Counted from the first letter of the stretch, positions 51,756 through 60,796 are shown. The stretch is DNA of 64,000 nucleotides from Symsagittifera roscoffensis (GCF_963678635.1 NC_087063.1:67498727-67562726); one strand, 5' to 3'. Notes: generated from the sequence alone by a model not told the origin. Made by a program: numbers and translations.

Positions 51756-53801
51756 CTACTTCGAGGGTATGCCGCCGTCTTGCATGCCGCCGTCTTGCAT
51801 CGAGCCAAAACCATCCACTGAAGGACTACCCAATCCCTCTACTTCTCTCTTCCTCTTGCGAGTCTTCACATCTCTGCTTGAGGGTGTTGTGGCTATCATC
51901 ACTGATTCGACCTCTCTGTCTACCTCCAACCCCTCCAACTCTTGCCTCCCTCCTGCTCGAGCCTTAAGGATATTAGTACTTTTAATCATATTACTAGTCC
52001 CAACCTTATCCCCTTTTATATCATCAACTATTTTATCTACAGTTTTTTGTTTCAGAGTAGAGCCGTCCTCACATTTCTCTTCTCTAGTCTTCGATCGTGA
52101 ATTCCTCAGCTCTATCAGCTTGTTCAGCAACTCTTTTCTCGCCCTCTCATCCAGGCCCGTTCCTATCAGAAGCGGTTCTCCATACTTCACAACTGTGTCC
52201 CACAGTTCCTCCTTGAATTTGTCCAGCGTCGTCTCGCTGCCCACTTCTTGATTGAATTCCTTCAAGAACTCCTGCCAAGCATCGTCCTTCAGAGACCCCA
52301 GGAACATGTCCCTATTTCCCTCAAAAGTATTCTTTTCCCTTTCCTCCGGGCTCAAGAGTATCATCCCCATATTGGAGGTCTCGCTTGCCAATGGCAACTC
52401 CAGATTCCTCCGGGGGGACGGGGTCAGCGGTGGAGTGGCAGTATCTGCCCAATTCTCCTCGCTCAATTCTTTCAACAGCTCTTGAGTGGTGAGCTCCTCC
52501 CCTGATGGTCTCGGTTCAGGCGTATTCCCCACTTCCATGTCCTCACCGGCTTCGCTGAGAGTTTCATCCATACTCTCTTCTTCTGACTCATTTCTTCTTC
52601 TCTCGAGAATTCTTTTGAACCGGTCCTCCACGGTTCCACTCCTCTTGTCTCCAGGTGTATCCACTGACAGTGGTGATGGTGTCGCCGGATCCAATCTCTT
52701 GTATTCCGTCAGGGCCACATACAGTTGACCTGCAGCATCCAGTTCTTTTCCCTCCTGTCTCATTTCCACGTGTTCTAAGCCATAGGGTGCCCTATACTTT
52801 CTTGTTGCAAATTTCATGTCGTCCACCAACGCGACATGCCCCTCCATCATGATCATCCTGCCATCATCCCATATTGGTAGCATATTCTCAAGTCCCTCCT
52901 GCTCAAGAGCTCTCAAGACCTTTCGCACCTTATATCCAGGGGGCTGCGAGCCTCTCATCCTTTTTGCTTGCGTCGTCCACGAATTTATTTTCGCCTCGCT
53001 AGTGTGGAAGTAAACCGCCGCCGTATAGCCGACGAACAGGGGGTCCCAGCCATCAGTGAAGTACTTCTGCACTTCTTCCGTAGTCATCCTCGCCATTATG
53101 GATGGAACTACCAAGGGGCTGTTCATTCCCAAGGTCATCCTCCTAACTATAGGGAACTCAGGCATGGTGGCCGGCAGGATTTCTTTCTCCATCATGGCCT
53201 CCAGCTCCCTCTTAACCAGTGCAAAGCTTTCCTTCCAAGCAGGAATCCTCAAGATCTCTCGTCCGTCTGCCGTCAGTGGGTTCAAATTCCAGAACTTGGG
53301 ATACGTTTCGATGGGACCCTCTCGCTTGCCTCCCATTCTACATTGCATCTGCCCCCTGAAGTTGTACACTATCAGCTCGGCATCTTTCACTTTTCCAAAG
53401 AGTACCGTATTGCTCATTTGTGCTCTAAGCGCCTCCTGCTGACACCAATTGAGCGCCGTCCCATCCAGTACGCTGACAAGACTCAAGTGCGTCACAGAGT
53501 AACGATACGTTGTTACCATGGGATCTGGGAATGCGTACGTCACTGCTGGACCGTAAATGCAGGTCACCACCTCCTCTAGACCCCGGATTATCCCCATCGG
53601 GTCCGACCTCATTGCCAGGCACAGGTCCGTCAACAGAGGCATCCCTCCATTCATCTTCTTCCATTCTTCTCTCGATGTTGGATTCTTATCTTCACCCGTC
53701 ATATGCCGATTCTGCATCATGAGGTATTGCACTAACAACGTCTTCAACCCCGCGGCACACTTGTAGGAGTAGGTTTCGATGCTCGAGTGGACTTTCCCCA
53801 T
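51756..53801 (-). CDS. Long unassigned ORF of the giant element (681 aa)
   Basis: The frame is open from about 53890, upstream of the ATG at 53801, and reads plausibly there (DPWGIGVVSSIDGIWEPLSM), so it continues the 53744-54547 ORF after a one-base frame change. The N-terminal half looks globular (YTAAVYFHTSEAKINSWTTQ). The second half is acidic and disordered, then Lys/Arg-rich (TRKRKREVEGLG, nuclear-localisation-like). It ends in a MQDGG-MQDGG duplication caused by a 15-bp tandem repeat. Family unknown; a nucleic-acid-binding structural protein is possible. Confidence 0.6.
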   Translation of the reverse strand: MGKVHSSIETYSYKCAAGLKTLLVQYLMMQNRHMTGEDKNPTSREEWKKMNGGMPLLTDLCLAMRSDPMGIIRGLEEVVTCIYGPAVTYAFPDPMVTTYRYSVTHLSLVSVLDGTALNWCQQEALRAQMSNTVLFGKVKDAELIVYNFRGQMQCRMGGKREGPIETYPKFWNLNPLTADGREILRIPAWKESFALVKRELEAMMEKEILPATMPEFPIVRRMTLGMNSPLVVPSIMARMTTEEVQKYFTDGWDPLFVGYTAAVYFHTSEAKINSWTTQAKRMRGSQPPGYKVRKVLRALEQEGLENMLPIWDDGRMIMMEGHVALVDDMKFATRKYRAPYGLEHVEMRQEGKELDAAGQLYVALTEYKRLDPATPSPLSVDTPGDKRSGTVEDRFKRILERRRNESEEESMDETLSEAGEDMEVGNTPEPRPSGEELTTQELLKELSEENWADTATPPLTPSPRRNLELPLASETSNMGMILLSPEEREKNTFEGNRDMFLGSLKDDAWQEFLKEFNQEVGSETTLDKFKEELWDTVVKYGEPLLIGTGLDERARKELLNKLIELRNSRSKTREEKCEDGSTLKQKTVDKIVDDIKGDKVGTSNMIKSTNILKARAGGRQELEGLEVDREVESVMIATTPSSRDVKTRKRKREVEGLGSPSVDGFGSMQDGGMQDGGIPSK
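51769..51798. repeat. 15-bp tandem duplication at an ORF junction
   Basis: ATGCCGCCGTCTTGC occurs twice, head to tail. It lies at the 3' end of the 681-aa ORF, where the reading frame passes to the 735-aa ORF. Confidence 0.9.
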
Positions 53802-54547
53802 AGACAGGGGCTCCCATATTCCATCAATCGATGAAACGACACCAATTCCCCATGGGTCAAGAGTACTAGTGCCAGATACCCATCAACCCGAAGTGTCTCT
53901 ACTCCTCGACTAAACATGTACGCTGGGCCCATGTTGAACAAGTATCTGGGGTAGACCAGATATAAAGCCAAGAGCAGGCTGATGGGCATGCCCAGTATCT
54001 CCTGCACGAAGGCTCCAGAGATAGTCGCTGTGGTGCCGAACATTCCTGCCATGAATTCTTTCCCCCAGCAAGGACTCAAGAACTTAAGAATCACATGATC
54101 CCTTCTAGTCTTCAGCTCACCCTCGGCGTGCTCTCTCCAGAACCCTCCAATCGTCACTTCATTGGCGGCCGAGACAAATCTAGCCACCGTCATGCCTCTT
54201 CCTTCGGCCAGCTCCAGTTGTTTCTCCAGAAAACTCCAGACTTGTTTCACGAGGGGTGGTGCTTCCTCCCTCGTCTTATCCGTGGCGTTCTCCAGCCTTG
54301 GTGTCAAAAATGGCCACCAGCCATTCTCTTGCGTCAGGCGATATTTCATCGACTCTAATTGCTTCTCCGTGTCGGCCACATTTTTTCTCTCGTTGCTCGG
54401 ACCTCTAGACTTGCCGGTGGAACTCGTGATCTTCACCTCCATGCTCCGAAACCACAAGCTGTCCGTCAATTGGCTTATCGCCGGGTGATCGTCCCCGATG
54501 ACTGTGCTGAACTTAAGTTGTCTGGCAAAGTTCGATATCTCTAGCAA
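53744..54547 (-). CDS. Unassigned ORF of the giant element (267 aa)
   Basis: Begins at TTG inside the end of the 422-aa ORF in another frame, and overlaps the 681-aa ORF at its end. It bridges the two and probably belonged to one polyprotein. A hydrophobic stretch (EILGMPISLLLALYLVYPRY) near residues 190-210 could be a membrane segment or a buried helix. The rest is charged and helical (PLVKQVWSFLEKQLELAEGR). Family unknown. Confidence 0.5.
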   Translation of the reverse strand: MLEISNFARQLKFSTVIGDDHPAISQLTDSLWFRSMEVKITSSTGKSRGPSNERKNVADTEKQLESMKYRLTQENGWWPFLTPRLENATDKTREEAPPLVKQVWSFLEKQLELAEGRGMTVARFVSAANEVTIGGFWREHAEGELKTRRDHVILKFLSPCWGKEFMAGMFGTTATISGAFVQEILGMPISLLLALYLVYPRYLFNMGPAYMFSRGVETLRVDGYLALVLLTHGELVSFHRLMEYGSPCLWGKSTRASKPTPTSVPRG

Positions 54548-55898
54548 ATACGATCAGGATGTCGGCTAATCCATAAAAGCCCCTCAGTGCATGAGATATG
54601 TCCGCCCATGCCGCTGCCAATTCTGACTTGCGGAGCCTCAGGTTCGATGGCTCCAATTCCCGATTGGGGGCTGCCATTAGAATCCGCCATTCGTTTCCCT
54701 CTGCTATTAGGATCAAGACCGCGTACACGAATTGTAGGGCGGGTGGTATATTCGCGTATCCAGGGGATGTAGTGAACACCACCTTCGTCTTGGATCCAAA
54801 TCTCGAGACAACATTCTCTTGCACCTCATTCATCGCCGCAAACAACGTCTGAATGGCCTCCCATATCTTCTTCGATGTCGGTTCACTGCCCTTCAGCTGC
54901 TCAAGAAGTCCCGCCGCGTGCAGGTGATCATTCATTCCTGCAAACAATAGCAGCTCAGGCTCACAGGGCATCTCCGACTTTATTGCCACCACTAGAGTTA
55001 ACATCTGGTTTAGTTCGGCTCCTGGCAAAGAGTATATCAGAGTCTCCGGCCAGAACAACTTAGGAGACGTTCCTTCGAAGTCTGATCCCGCCACAATGAC
55101 TACCCTCGCAGCAGCTGGATCTGCTCTATCATAAACTGCCAAGGTTTTGGCCAGCTGGGTGCTCCCACAGGGCTTCCCGTACCTGGGATCTTCCGCAAAT
55201 TTCGAGCCTTCGTAAGCGGCATCTGGCAATTCCATTCCCTCCGGATTCAGCAGCTTGTCCACCACCTTCAACTGTGCCGGGGTCGCCAACCTGATCCTGG
55301 CGATGCTCGTTCGGTGTTTGGGGGGTTCTGCTATGAGCCCAGGATTCCCCAGCAGATTGAGAGGTCTGTAGTTGATGGGTCCCATGATCGCTTTTGTGGG
55401 AATTCCGGTAAGGTCCGCGGTCTCCCTCAGTTTTGTTCTCGAGAAGTGCGCCTCATGAGCTTTCAACCAGTCCACGCAATGATGTTTGTTTAAGTCTTCG
55501 TGCGACACTCTTTCAATACCCAGAGTCTCCGCCAATTCCCGCCTGCATTCCAAACCCTCCAGGTCCAGTCCTTTCACCTTCTCAGGATATCTCAAGCGGG
55601 CGGTCTCCATAGGCCTCTTTTCCCGCTTGCTCTCTGCCACTACCACTGAGGATATCGCCGAGCCTGGAGGTGTTGATGACGTCACCTCCTCAGACTCCAT
55701 CGGCGTGGCACTCTGCAATCTGGCCTGGTTGCTCCTCGAGCCGTCTCTAGTGTCGACCCTCGGTCCCAAGCGACCAGACAAGGCCCTTGAGGCAAGGAAT
55801 GGTGGGTTCGGAGGTGGCCCTAATGTGAATTGGACTGTCTCTAGCAGATCCGCCTCTAGCGTGTTTATGTGTCCTTGAAAGACATCATTCAGCCACTC
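54513..55898 (-). CDS. Degenerate SGNH-like module of the giant element
   Basis: In the same frame as the SGNH hydrolase ORF, separated from it by a TAA at 55901-55899. The longest start-to-stop frame (TTG at 55781) gives 422 aa. The first 39 codons after the TAA read EWLNDVFQGHINTLEADLL, which looks like the last helix of the preceding SGNH domain. Further in come VVIVAGSDFEGTSPKLFW, SLPGAELNQML and LLLFAGMNDHL, resembling SGNH blocks I, II and III (GxND kept). The block I Ser is displaced (GSD rather than GDS), so catalysis is doubtful. A conserved-looking tail follows (PPALQFVYAVLILIAEGNEW). Confidence 0.55.
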   Translation of the reverse strand, partial: EWLNDVFQGHINTLEADLLETVQFTLGPPPNPPFLASRALSGRLGPRVDTRDGSRSNQARLQSATPMESEEVTSSTPPGSAISSVVVAESKREKRPMETARLRYPEKVKGLDLEGLECRRELAETLGIERVSHEDLNKHHCVDWLKAHEAHFSRTKLRETADLTGIPTKAIMGPINYRPLNLLGNPGLIAEPPKHRTSIARIRLATPAQLKVVDKLLNPEGMELPDAAYEGSKFAEDPRYGKPCGSTQLAKTLAVYDRADPAAARVVIVAGSDFEGTSPKLFWPETLIYSLPGAELNQMLTLVVAIKSEMPCEPELLLFAGMNDHLHAAGLLEQLKGSEPTSKKIWEAIQTLFAAMNEVQENVVSRFGSKTKVVFTTSPGYANIPPALQFVYAVLILIAEGNEWRILMAAPNRELEPSNLRLRKSELAAAWADISHALRGFYGLADILIVFARDIELCQTT

Positions 55899-57608
55899 TT
55901 ATCCCCTCGGTCTATCGAAATGGATTCCATCATTGGAGGTGTCCTCAGGGAATCCCGCTTGCTCCATGCGCTCCGCCACGTCCAACAGTCCGACGGGGAG
56001 CACACTCTTCCGGTGGATTTCTCGGATCACCCTGTTCAGGTTCCGCACCTTCTCGTTCATCTCCAAGGCGTGCTGATCAAACATCATGTTGTAAGGGACA
56101 GTACATACTGTCAACAGGATGGGGTCCATCTGGATCCTCAGCTCCTCAAGAAGGCAGCTCATCTTGTCGTGCAGCCTCGTTATTTTCCTCGCTTCTCCCC
56201 TTGATACATCGTTAGTCCCAATCATCAGGGTCACCGTGTACACTTTAGTCATCCCCAGCATCTCAAGCGTCGCCAACATCTGTGGCGTGGCAGCTCCAGC
56301 GAAACTCAAGATTCCTGTCTGCCAGTGCGACTGGATCCGGGTCAACACCCGCACCAGGCTGTCCCCTATGATCAGGTGGACCGCACCTTCTGGCACACGG
56401 GGTGGCGCAAGATATTCCACCCAGGCTGCATCATGAAAGCAGTCCCTCCTGGCTTTCTGTTCCGCATTCCAATTCAGCCGATTGTGCCTGTGGTACCTCT
56501 TCTCTGTATTTTTCTTATAACTCGAGATCACGACGCTCCTGACCGGTTGTTCCCTACAAGTTGGGGGAAGCTCCGGCCTTGCCGAACTTTCACGACTTCT
56601 CTGTCGCAATTTCTCGCCCAGCTCCTTCAGACGCGATGAGCCGCCGCTCACCTGACTGTCACTCGAGGTCGAGGTTGGGGTATATCCCGGCAGTGCCACA
56701 TCCATCAGTGGGCGTATGGGTTGCGTCTCTAGGCTACGCAAGGAGGACGTTGCTTCATTAGGTATCCAGACTTCCAATCCCTCACTCATGTGTTCTCGGG
56801 CCTTGCGGTCAAGGTTGAACCGTCCTCTTGCCCTGGGGGCTTCATCCACCTCCATGCGTGACTCTGGCCTCGAGCTGGTAACCACTCGCTCCTTCGGCCT
56901 GGCTCCCTTCTGTGCGTCAAGTTCGCGTTGTCGTTGTTCTATTCTCTCCAACTCCGACTTCAGTTGTTCACAATTCGCGGCATTCTCCCGCACCCTTAGC
57001 TCCTGCTGATGATCAGCCTTTAGCATCTCAAGCAACCTCAGAGTCTGATCTCGCTCGTTGACCGCCTGGTCCCTTTCCAGCTGAACCTTCTCCCGATCCA
57101 GCTTTGCCTGATCCCGATCGAGGTTCGCCTTATTCCTTTCCTTCTGCGTCTTCTCGAGCTCTTTCTTTAGAACACCAAGATCCGGATATGCCCCGGTCGT
57201 CTGTTGTGCTCGCGTCATCGATAGCACCTTACTCGAGCTCTGGCCTGTAGATCTTGCTGTTGGCCTAGTTGGTAGTGGGAATTCCCCTGCGCCATATTCG
57301 GTATTGTTACTCAGGCCAGGATTCCTTGCCAAGTCAAAACCCCTTACTCCTCCATCCACATTCCAAGACAACCATCTGGTCTGTTCTTGGTTTGATATTC
57401 CCTCGGTGGTGTAGCCGACCATCAAGACAGCCTCCGTCGCAGACTCCCTGCATTCACCCTGGTCTTCCAACTGGAGGATGGCATTCAGCATTACCGCCAT
57501 TCTCTCGTCTATTTGGGTATAATCCAGGTCCCTCAGGCGTATGTACAGCTCATCAAGAGTAGGCTTCTTCAGGGCCGCGGGCATGGATTTCCAGAATCTG
57601 TCTGCCAT
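55899..57608 (-). CDS. Coiled coil plus SGNH (GDSL-type) hydrolase of the giant element (569 aa)
   Basis: The ATG is at 57608. Residues about 165-250 are a long Lys/Glu/Arg coiled coil with repeated DRDQAKLDREKVQLERDQA units. A basic, disordered linker follows. The C-terminal 160 residues form an SGNH hydrolase: block I IIGDSLVRVL (nucleophile Ser about 417), block II SFAGAATPQML, block III MIGTNDVSRGE and block V NDGIHFDRPRG with the Asp-x-x-His pair. This family includes esterases and lipases that remove acyl or acetyl groups; esterase domains of this fold are also known in CR1-like retrotransposon ORF1 proteins. The coiled coil plus SGNH layout is similar to that type, but here it lies downstream of integrase. 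TAA follows the DGIH block at once. Confidence 0.7.
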   Translation of the reverse strand: MADRFWKSMPAALKKPTLDELYIRLRDLDYTQIDERMAVMLNAILQLEDQGECRESATEAVLMVGYTTEGISNQEQTRWLSWNVDGGVRGFDLARNPGLSNNTEYGAGEFPLPTRPTARSTGQSSSKVLSMTRAQQTTGAYPDLGVLKKELEKTQKERNKANLDRDQAKLDREKVQLERDQAVNERDQTLRLLEMLKADHQQELRVRENAANCEQLKSELERIEQRQRELDAQKGARPKERVVTSSRPESRMEVDEAPRARGRFNLDRKAREHMSEGLEVWIPNEATSSLRSLETQPIRPLMDVALPGYTPTSTSSDSQVSGGSSRLKELGEKLRQRSRESSARPELPPTCREQPVRSVVISSYKKNTEKRYHRHNRLNWNAEQKARRDCFHDAAWVEYLAPPRVPEGAVHLIIGDSLVRVLTRIQSHWQTGILSFAGAATPQMLATLEMLGMTKVYTVTLMIGTNDVSRGEARKITRLHDKMSCLLEELRIQMDPILLTVCTVPYNMMFDQHALEMNEKVRNLNRVIREIHRKSVLPVGLLDVAERMEQAGFPEDTSNDGIHFDRPRG

Positions 57609-58105
57609 TCTTGTGACTTCGGGATGTATTCAAGTATGTATTAACCAGCTCAAGAATTACCTTACCGACTCAAGTATTACCCAACTCAAGAATTCTCTAG
57701 AAATGTTCCCTTGCAAATACTTGCTGTAGGTGTCGATTATCGCGAGTTCAATCAAGATGTCTCTTTCTGTCTCTCGCTTGAGTATAGTTGGATTTTCAAC
57801 TTTGTTTTTCAAACTTGATCTGAAAACAGAAACCACAATAAGACTTAACATGTCATGCTCCTAACCTAGAAACCCCCCTTTTACCAGTATGGTTAAAATC
57901 TTATCATTTTCATTCTACTTAAAACAATTCAATTGGAATTTCCTTAAAAGCATGCAGATTCATTTTATGTTTTAGCACCGTTAATTCTTTTTAAAATTCA
58001 ATTGTCATGCCAATCACGTCTTAAGATCCCTTTACCTGTGCCGCACCCCAGTACCTAACTCAAGACTCCTCGCTCACGCCCAACTCGAGACCCCGTGTCC
58101 CCAAC
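57609..58105. other. Non-coding spacer inside the giant element
   Basis: No substantial ORF on the sense strand. The 57627-57695 part carries four TTCAAG/CTCAAG units at 14-25-bp spacing (CTTGAG on the sense strand), and another cluster is near 58058-58122. It separates the pol ORFs from the accessory ORFs and could hold an internal promoter, a splice acceptor or an IRES-like signal; none is identifiable. Confidence 0.5.
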
Positions 58106-58471
58106 TCAGGCGATGCTCAAGTAGTATTGTTTGTGCAGATACACCATTATCTCAGTTTCCGCAAAGACTACATGTAGGATAGCGTACAATTCCCTCGAGC
58201 TCAGTTTGCCCCTGTTTGGGTCATACACCGGCATTGAGACCTCCGTTATTCCTCTTTCAATCATGAAGTCCCGTAGTCTTGTTAGTGCCAACATCACGTG
58301 TTCGGGATCAATTGTGTTCCTGTCATTGACCCTCGTCACTAGGAAGCACAGATATTTGCCCGGGACTTGTGCTACTGATGGTGGAAGCGCTGCCATCCCT
58401 CCCAGTCCTGGTCTCTGTCTGAACAGAAACTCCACGTTCTGGTACTCTCTTCTGAAGTCAGCTTCCAATCT
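58106..58471 (-). CDS. Macro-domain-like C-terminal extension of pol (after in-frame TAA)
   Basis: It is the direct in-frame continuation of the integrase ORF after the TAA at 58474-58472. LEADFRREYQNVEFL, GKYLCFLVTRVNDRNTIDPE, LTRLRDFMIERGITEVSMPV and ETEIMVYLHKQYY follow the order of macro domains of the TARG1/OARD1 kind (KKKFGGVQ, YIYYLITKK, LKNGVTDLSMP, TDIKITVYTL). The first strand (ENIMITDSDFILSNRTSAIC) lies before the stop. The GCGLD loop that contacts ADP-ribose is replaced by YDPNRGKLS, so ligand binding is uncertain. Confidence 0.55.
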   Translation of the reverse strand, partial: RLEADFRREYQNVEFLFRQRPGLGGMAALPPSVAQVPGKYLCFLVTRVNDRNTIDPEHVMLALTRLRDFMIERGITEVSMPVYDPNRGKLSSRELYAILHVVFAETEIMVYLHKQYYLSIA

Positions 58472-60796
58472 TTATTTGAAACTCATGTCCGCCGTGATGC
58501 AGATCGCGCTAGTCCTGTTTGACAGGATGAAGTCGCTATCCGTTATCATGATGTTTTCCGAGTACTCATTGGGTATTTCAAATTTCGTTTTGAAATTCCG
58601 ACCTATGGTAGGCTCTGGCTCTTCTTCTTCCAGTTCCAATTTGCTTGTTTCTCTCACTTCCTTGAGCTTCTTTATCATCAAATTTTCGGTGTGGGTAAGT
58701 CCTACCCCCACTCCCCGGACAAAAATATTTATCGACGTCCCCGTCGATGTTGTCGGGTCTGAATTGTCCGGAGGAATGTCCAGTGGCCTATCTGTTGCCG
58801 TCCATCCGAAAAGAGGGTCCTCTGCCTTCATATAATTTGCCGATGATACGTCGACTTGTTGAATGCTTTGTCCTTCGCGGCTCTCGTCTTTGACATCGCG
58901 CATCCACTCTAGTATCCTCAAGTTCGTGTTCTCCCTCCTCTCTATCTCACTCTGTTCTGGCGTCGAGTAGTCTTCCTGCGGATAGTGTCCACCATCGTCA
59001 ATGACCTGCCATTCCTCTTCGGCTTCCAGTTCGCCTGCACTCAGTAGTTCCTCGCCCAATTTGTCTGGCTGTATCTTATCGATCAAGAAGTCATCCCCGT
59101 ACCTGTTGTACCTCATGCCGGTCCGTTTACGATTGCCAGTCCTGGTTCCCGGTGGTATTGGTCGATCTGGCTCCATCCACTTCGGCACCTCATCTTGCTC
59201 CGGGTCGTTCCAGTCTTCTTCTACAAATGATCCTGCTTCAGACTCCACTTCTATCTTTTCATTGTCGTCCAAACTCAAGTTCTCATTACCATCATTCTTC
59301 TCTCTGGTGCCTTTTTCATTCACTTCACACGCTGGCTCTACCACCAGGTACTCAAGACCACCCATGTCCTTCGGTATGCACCAATCCTCCGGGGACGGGA
59401 CGTGAGGCTTCATATTTTCATAATGTGCCGCTCGCCCAGTACTCAAGCGATAGAACCGTCCTTGTTGATGAACTTCCGTTATCATGAATGGTCCCCTCCA
59501 CTTCTTGAGTATTTTCTTTGTTCCCTTGGGCGGTATGACATTTTGGAAGACCCACACGTATTGGCCCACTTCATATGGCTTCGCTTGTAATATTTTTTCG
59601 TCATATTTTCTGCGTTGCCTCATTTGCGCTTGCGCCGTGTTCCTCCTGCATAGCTCGTTTAACTCCTGTTGTCTTTTGATCGCTTCTTTCACGTATGCCT
59701 GAGGCGACGTCCTTTTCCCTTCGTATTCCGGGTAAAAGAATGTCAGAGGCATTGCTCTCTCCCTACCCGTCAACATCATGAAGGGACTGATGCCCGTCGT
59801 TGAGTGCTGTGTACTGTTGTAGGCCCCTACTACCTGTGGCAGGTATTTATCCCAATCCGTCATGTATCTTGAGCAGTACACCCTTAACATGTTGACCAGT
59901 GTCCTGTTCTGTCTCTCTACCAACCCGTTGGTCTGTGGATGGTAGGTTGTCGAGTGTGCTTGAGCAATGTGCGATCTCCTCATCAATTCTTTTGTCAAGT
60001 CCCCCACAAAAGCTTTGCCGTTGTCCGACTGGAAAGTCATTGGACAACCATACTGCGATATCCAATGCGTTATCAGATGATCACATGTCTCCTCGGCCGA
60101 GGCTGTCTGGCACGGAACCGCTTCCGCCAACTTTGTGAAGTGATCTAGTATAACCAGTATCTGGTTATATCCCGACTCCGTCATGCAGATTTTTTGTTGG
60201 TCTATCTGCACCACTTCATTGAATTCTGAGCTCTCGACGGAATTGAGTGGAAACTTCATCTTCCTTGGGTCCTTTACCTGGAGGCATACCAGGCAGGCAT
60301 TCACCCATCTCTCGCAAGCTTTTCTCATCCCTGGCCAATCAAACCTGTGAAGTATCCTTTGTTGTACTTTGTCTATCCCCTGGTGCCCCATCTGGTCGTG
60401 TGATCTGAAAAGCACCTCCGTTTGATACAACTGTGGTAGTATGATGAGGTTGTGTTTGTGTAAAATCTTCTCCTCATCTTTCCTCTTGCATGCTACCACC
60501 CCATCAGCTGTGTGATAGAGTAAGTCTTTCTTTTCTTTGTAGAACTGGCTCAAGATCTTATAGCTGTCTTCCTCGAGTTCCCCTTTCTCCTTGACCCCCG
60601 ACTGGATCCATTTGGAGGGGTTATTTGTCATTTTGTCATTCTTTTGGGCTCTTATTAGGTCTGACAGCCTATATCTTGCCTTGACATGCTCCTTTAGCGC
60701 CATGATCTGTCCATTCATCTCACCAGGGTTGTGGATGTCATCACTCAGCTTCACGCATATCATCCTTTTCACGATTTTCATATCATCTTCTGGCAC
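58472..60796 (-). CDS. pol (IN): Ty3/gypsy integrase with extended acidic C-terminus (774 aa)
   Basis: Inserts the element's cDNA into the host genome. A zinc-binding HHCC module (HDQMGHQG, then CLVCLQVKDP) is followed by the catalytic core with Asp in VVQIDQQK, Asp in FQSDNGKAF and Glu in NGLVERQNR, spaced D,D-35-E. A GPY/F-like end follows (KKWRGPFMITEVHQQGRFYR). After it comes a long acidic tail with a typical gypsy RYNRYGDDFLIDK motif, then the start of a macro-like domain. The frame is open upstream of the first Met, and the linker ORF reads into it after frame changes near 60800-60890. Confidence 0.92.
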   Translation of the reverse strand: MPEDDMKIVKRMICVKLSDDIHNPGEMNGQIMALKEHVKARYRLSDLIRAQKNDKMTNNPSKWIQSGVKEKGELEEDSYKILSQFYKEKKDLLYHTADGVVACKRKDEEKILHKHNLIILPQLYQTEVLFRSHDQMGHQGIDKVQQRILHRFDWPGMRKACERWVNACLVCLQVKDPRKMKFPLNSVESSEFNEVVQIDQQKICMTESGYNQILVILDHFTKLAEAVPCQTASAEETCDHLITHWISQYGCPMTFQSDNGKAFVGDLTKELMRRSHIAQAHSTTYHPQTNGLVERQNRTLVNMLRVYCSRYMTDWDKYLPQVVGAYNSTQHSTTGISPFMMLTGRERAMPLTFFYPEYEGKRTSPQAYVKEAIKRQQELNELCRRNTAQAQMRQRRKYDEKILQAKPYEVGQYVWVFQNVIPPKGTKKILKKWRGPFMITEVHQQGRFYRLSTGRAAHYENMKPHVPSPEDWCIPKDMGGLEYLVVEPACEVNEKGTREKNDGNENLSLDDNEKIEVESEAGSFVEEDWNDPEQDEVPKWMEPDRPIPPGTRTGNRKRTGMRYNRYGDDFLIDKIQPDKLGEELLSAGELEAEEEWQVIDDGGHYPQEDYSTPEQSEIERRENTNLRILEWMRDVKDESREGQSIQQVDVSSANYMKAEDPLFGWTATDRPLDIPPDNSDPTTSTGTSINIFVRGVGVGLTHTENLMIKKLKEVRETSKLELEEEEPEPTIGRNFKTKFEIPNEYSENIMITDSDFILSNRTSAICITADMSFK

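Noticed and set aside
52968-53579. 203-codon plus-strand ORF and similar long plus-strand ORFs across 48.8-63.9 kb and 39.6-39.9 kb
   Set aside because: They are antisense shadows of GC-richer coding sequence and show no domain of their own.
53786-53800. GGGAAAG heptamer in the correct phase for a -1 ribosomal frameshift between the 267-aa and 681-aa ORFs
   Set aside because: The downstream frame already reads as plausible protein about 90 nt upstream of the heptamer, so the frame change happened earlier and a simple indel explains it.
55899-58474. Reassignment of TAA as a sense codon
   Set aside because: The FOXJ gene ends with TAA exactly where its homologues end, so TAA is a stop in this nucleus.
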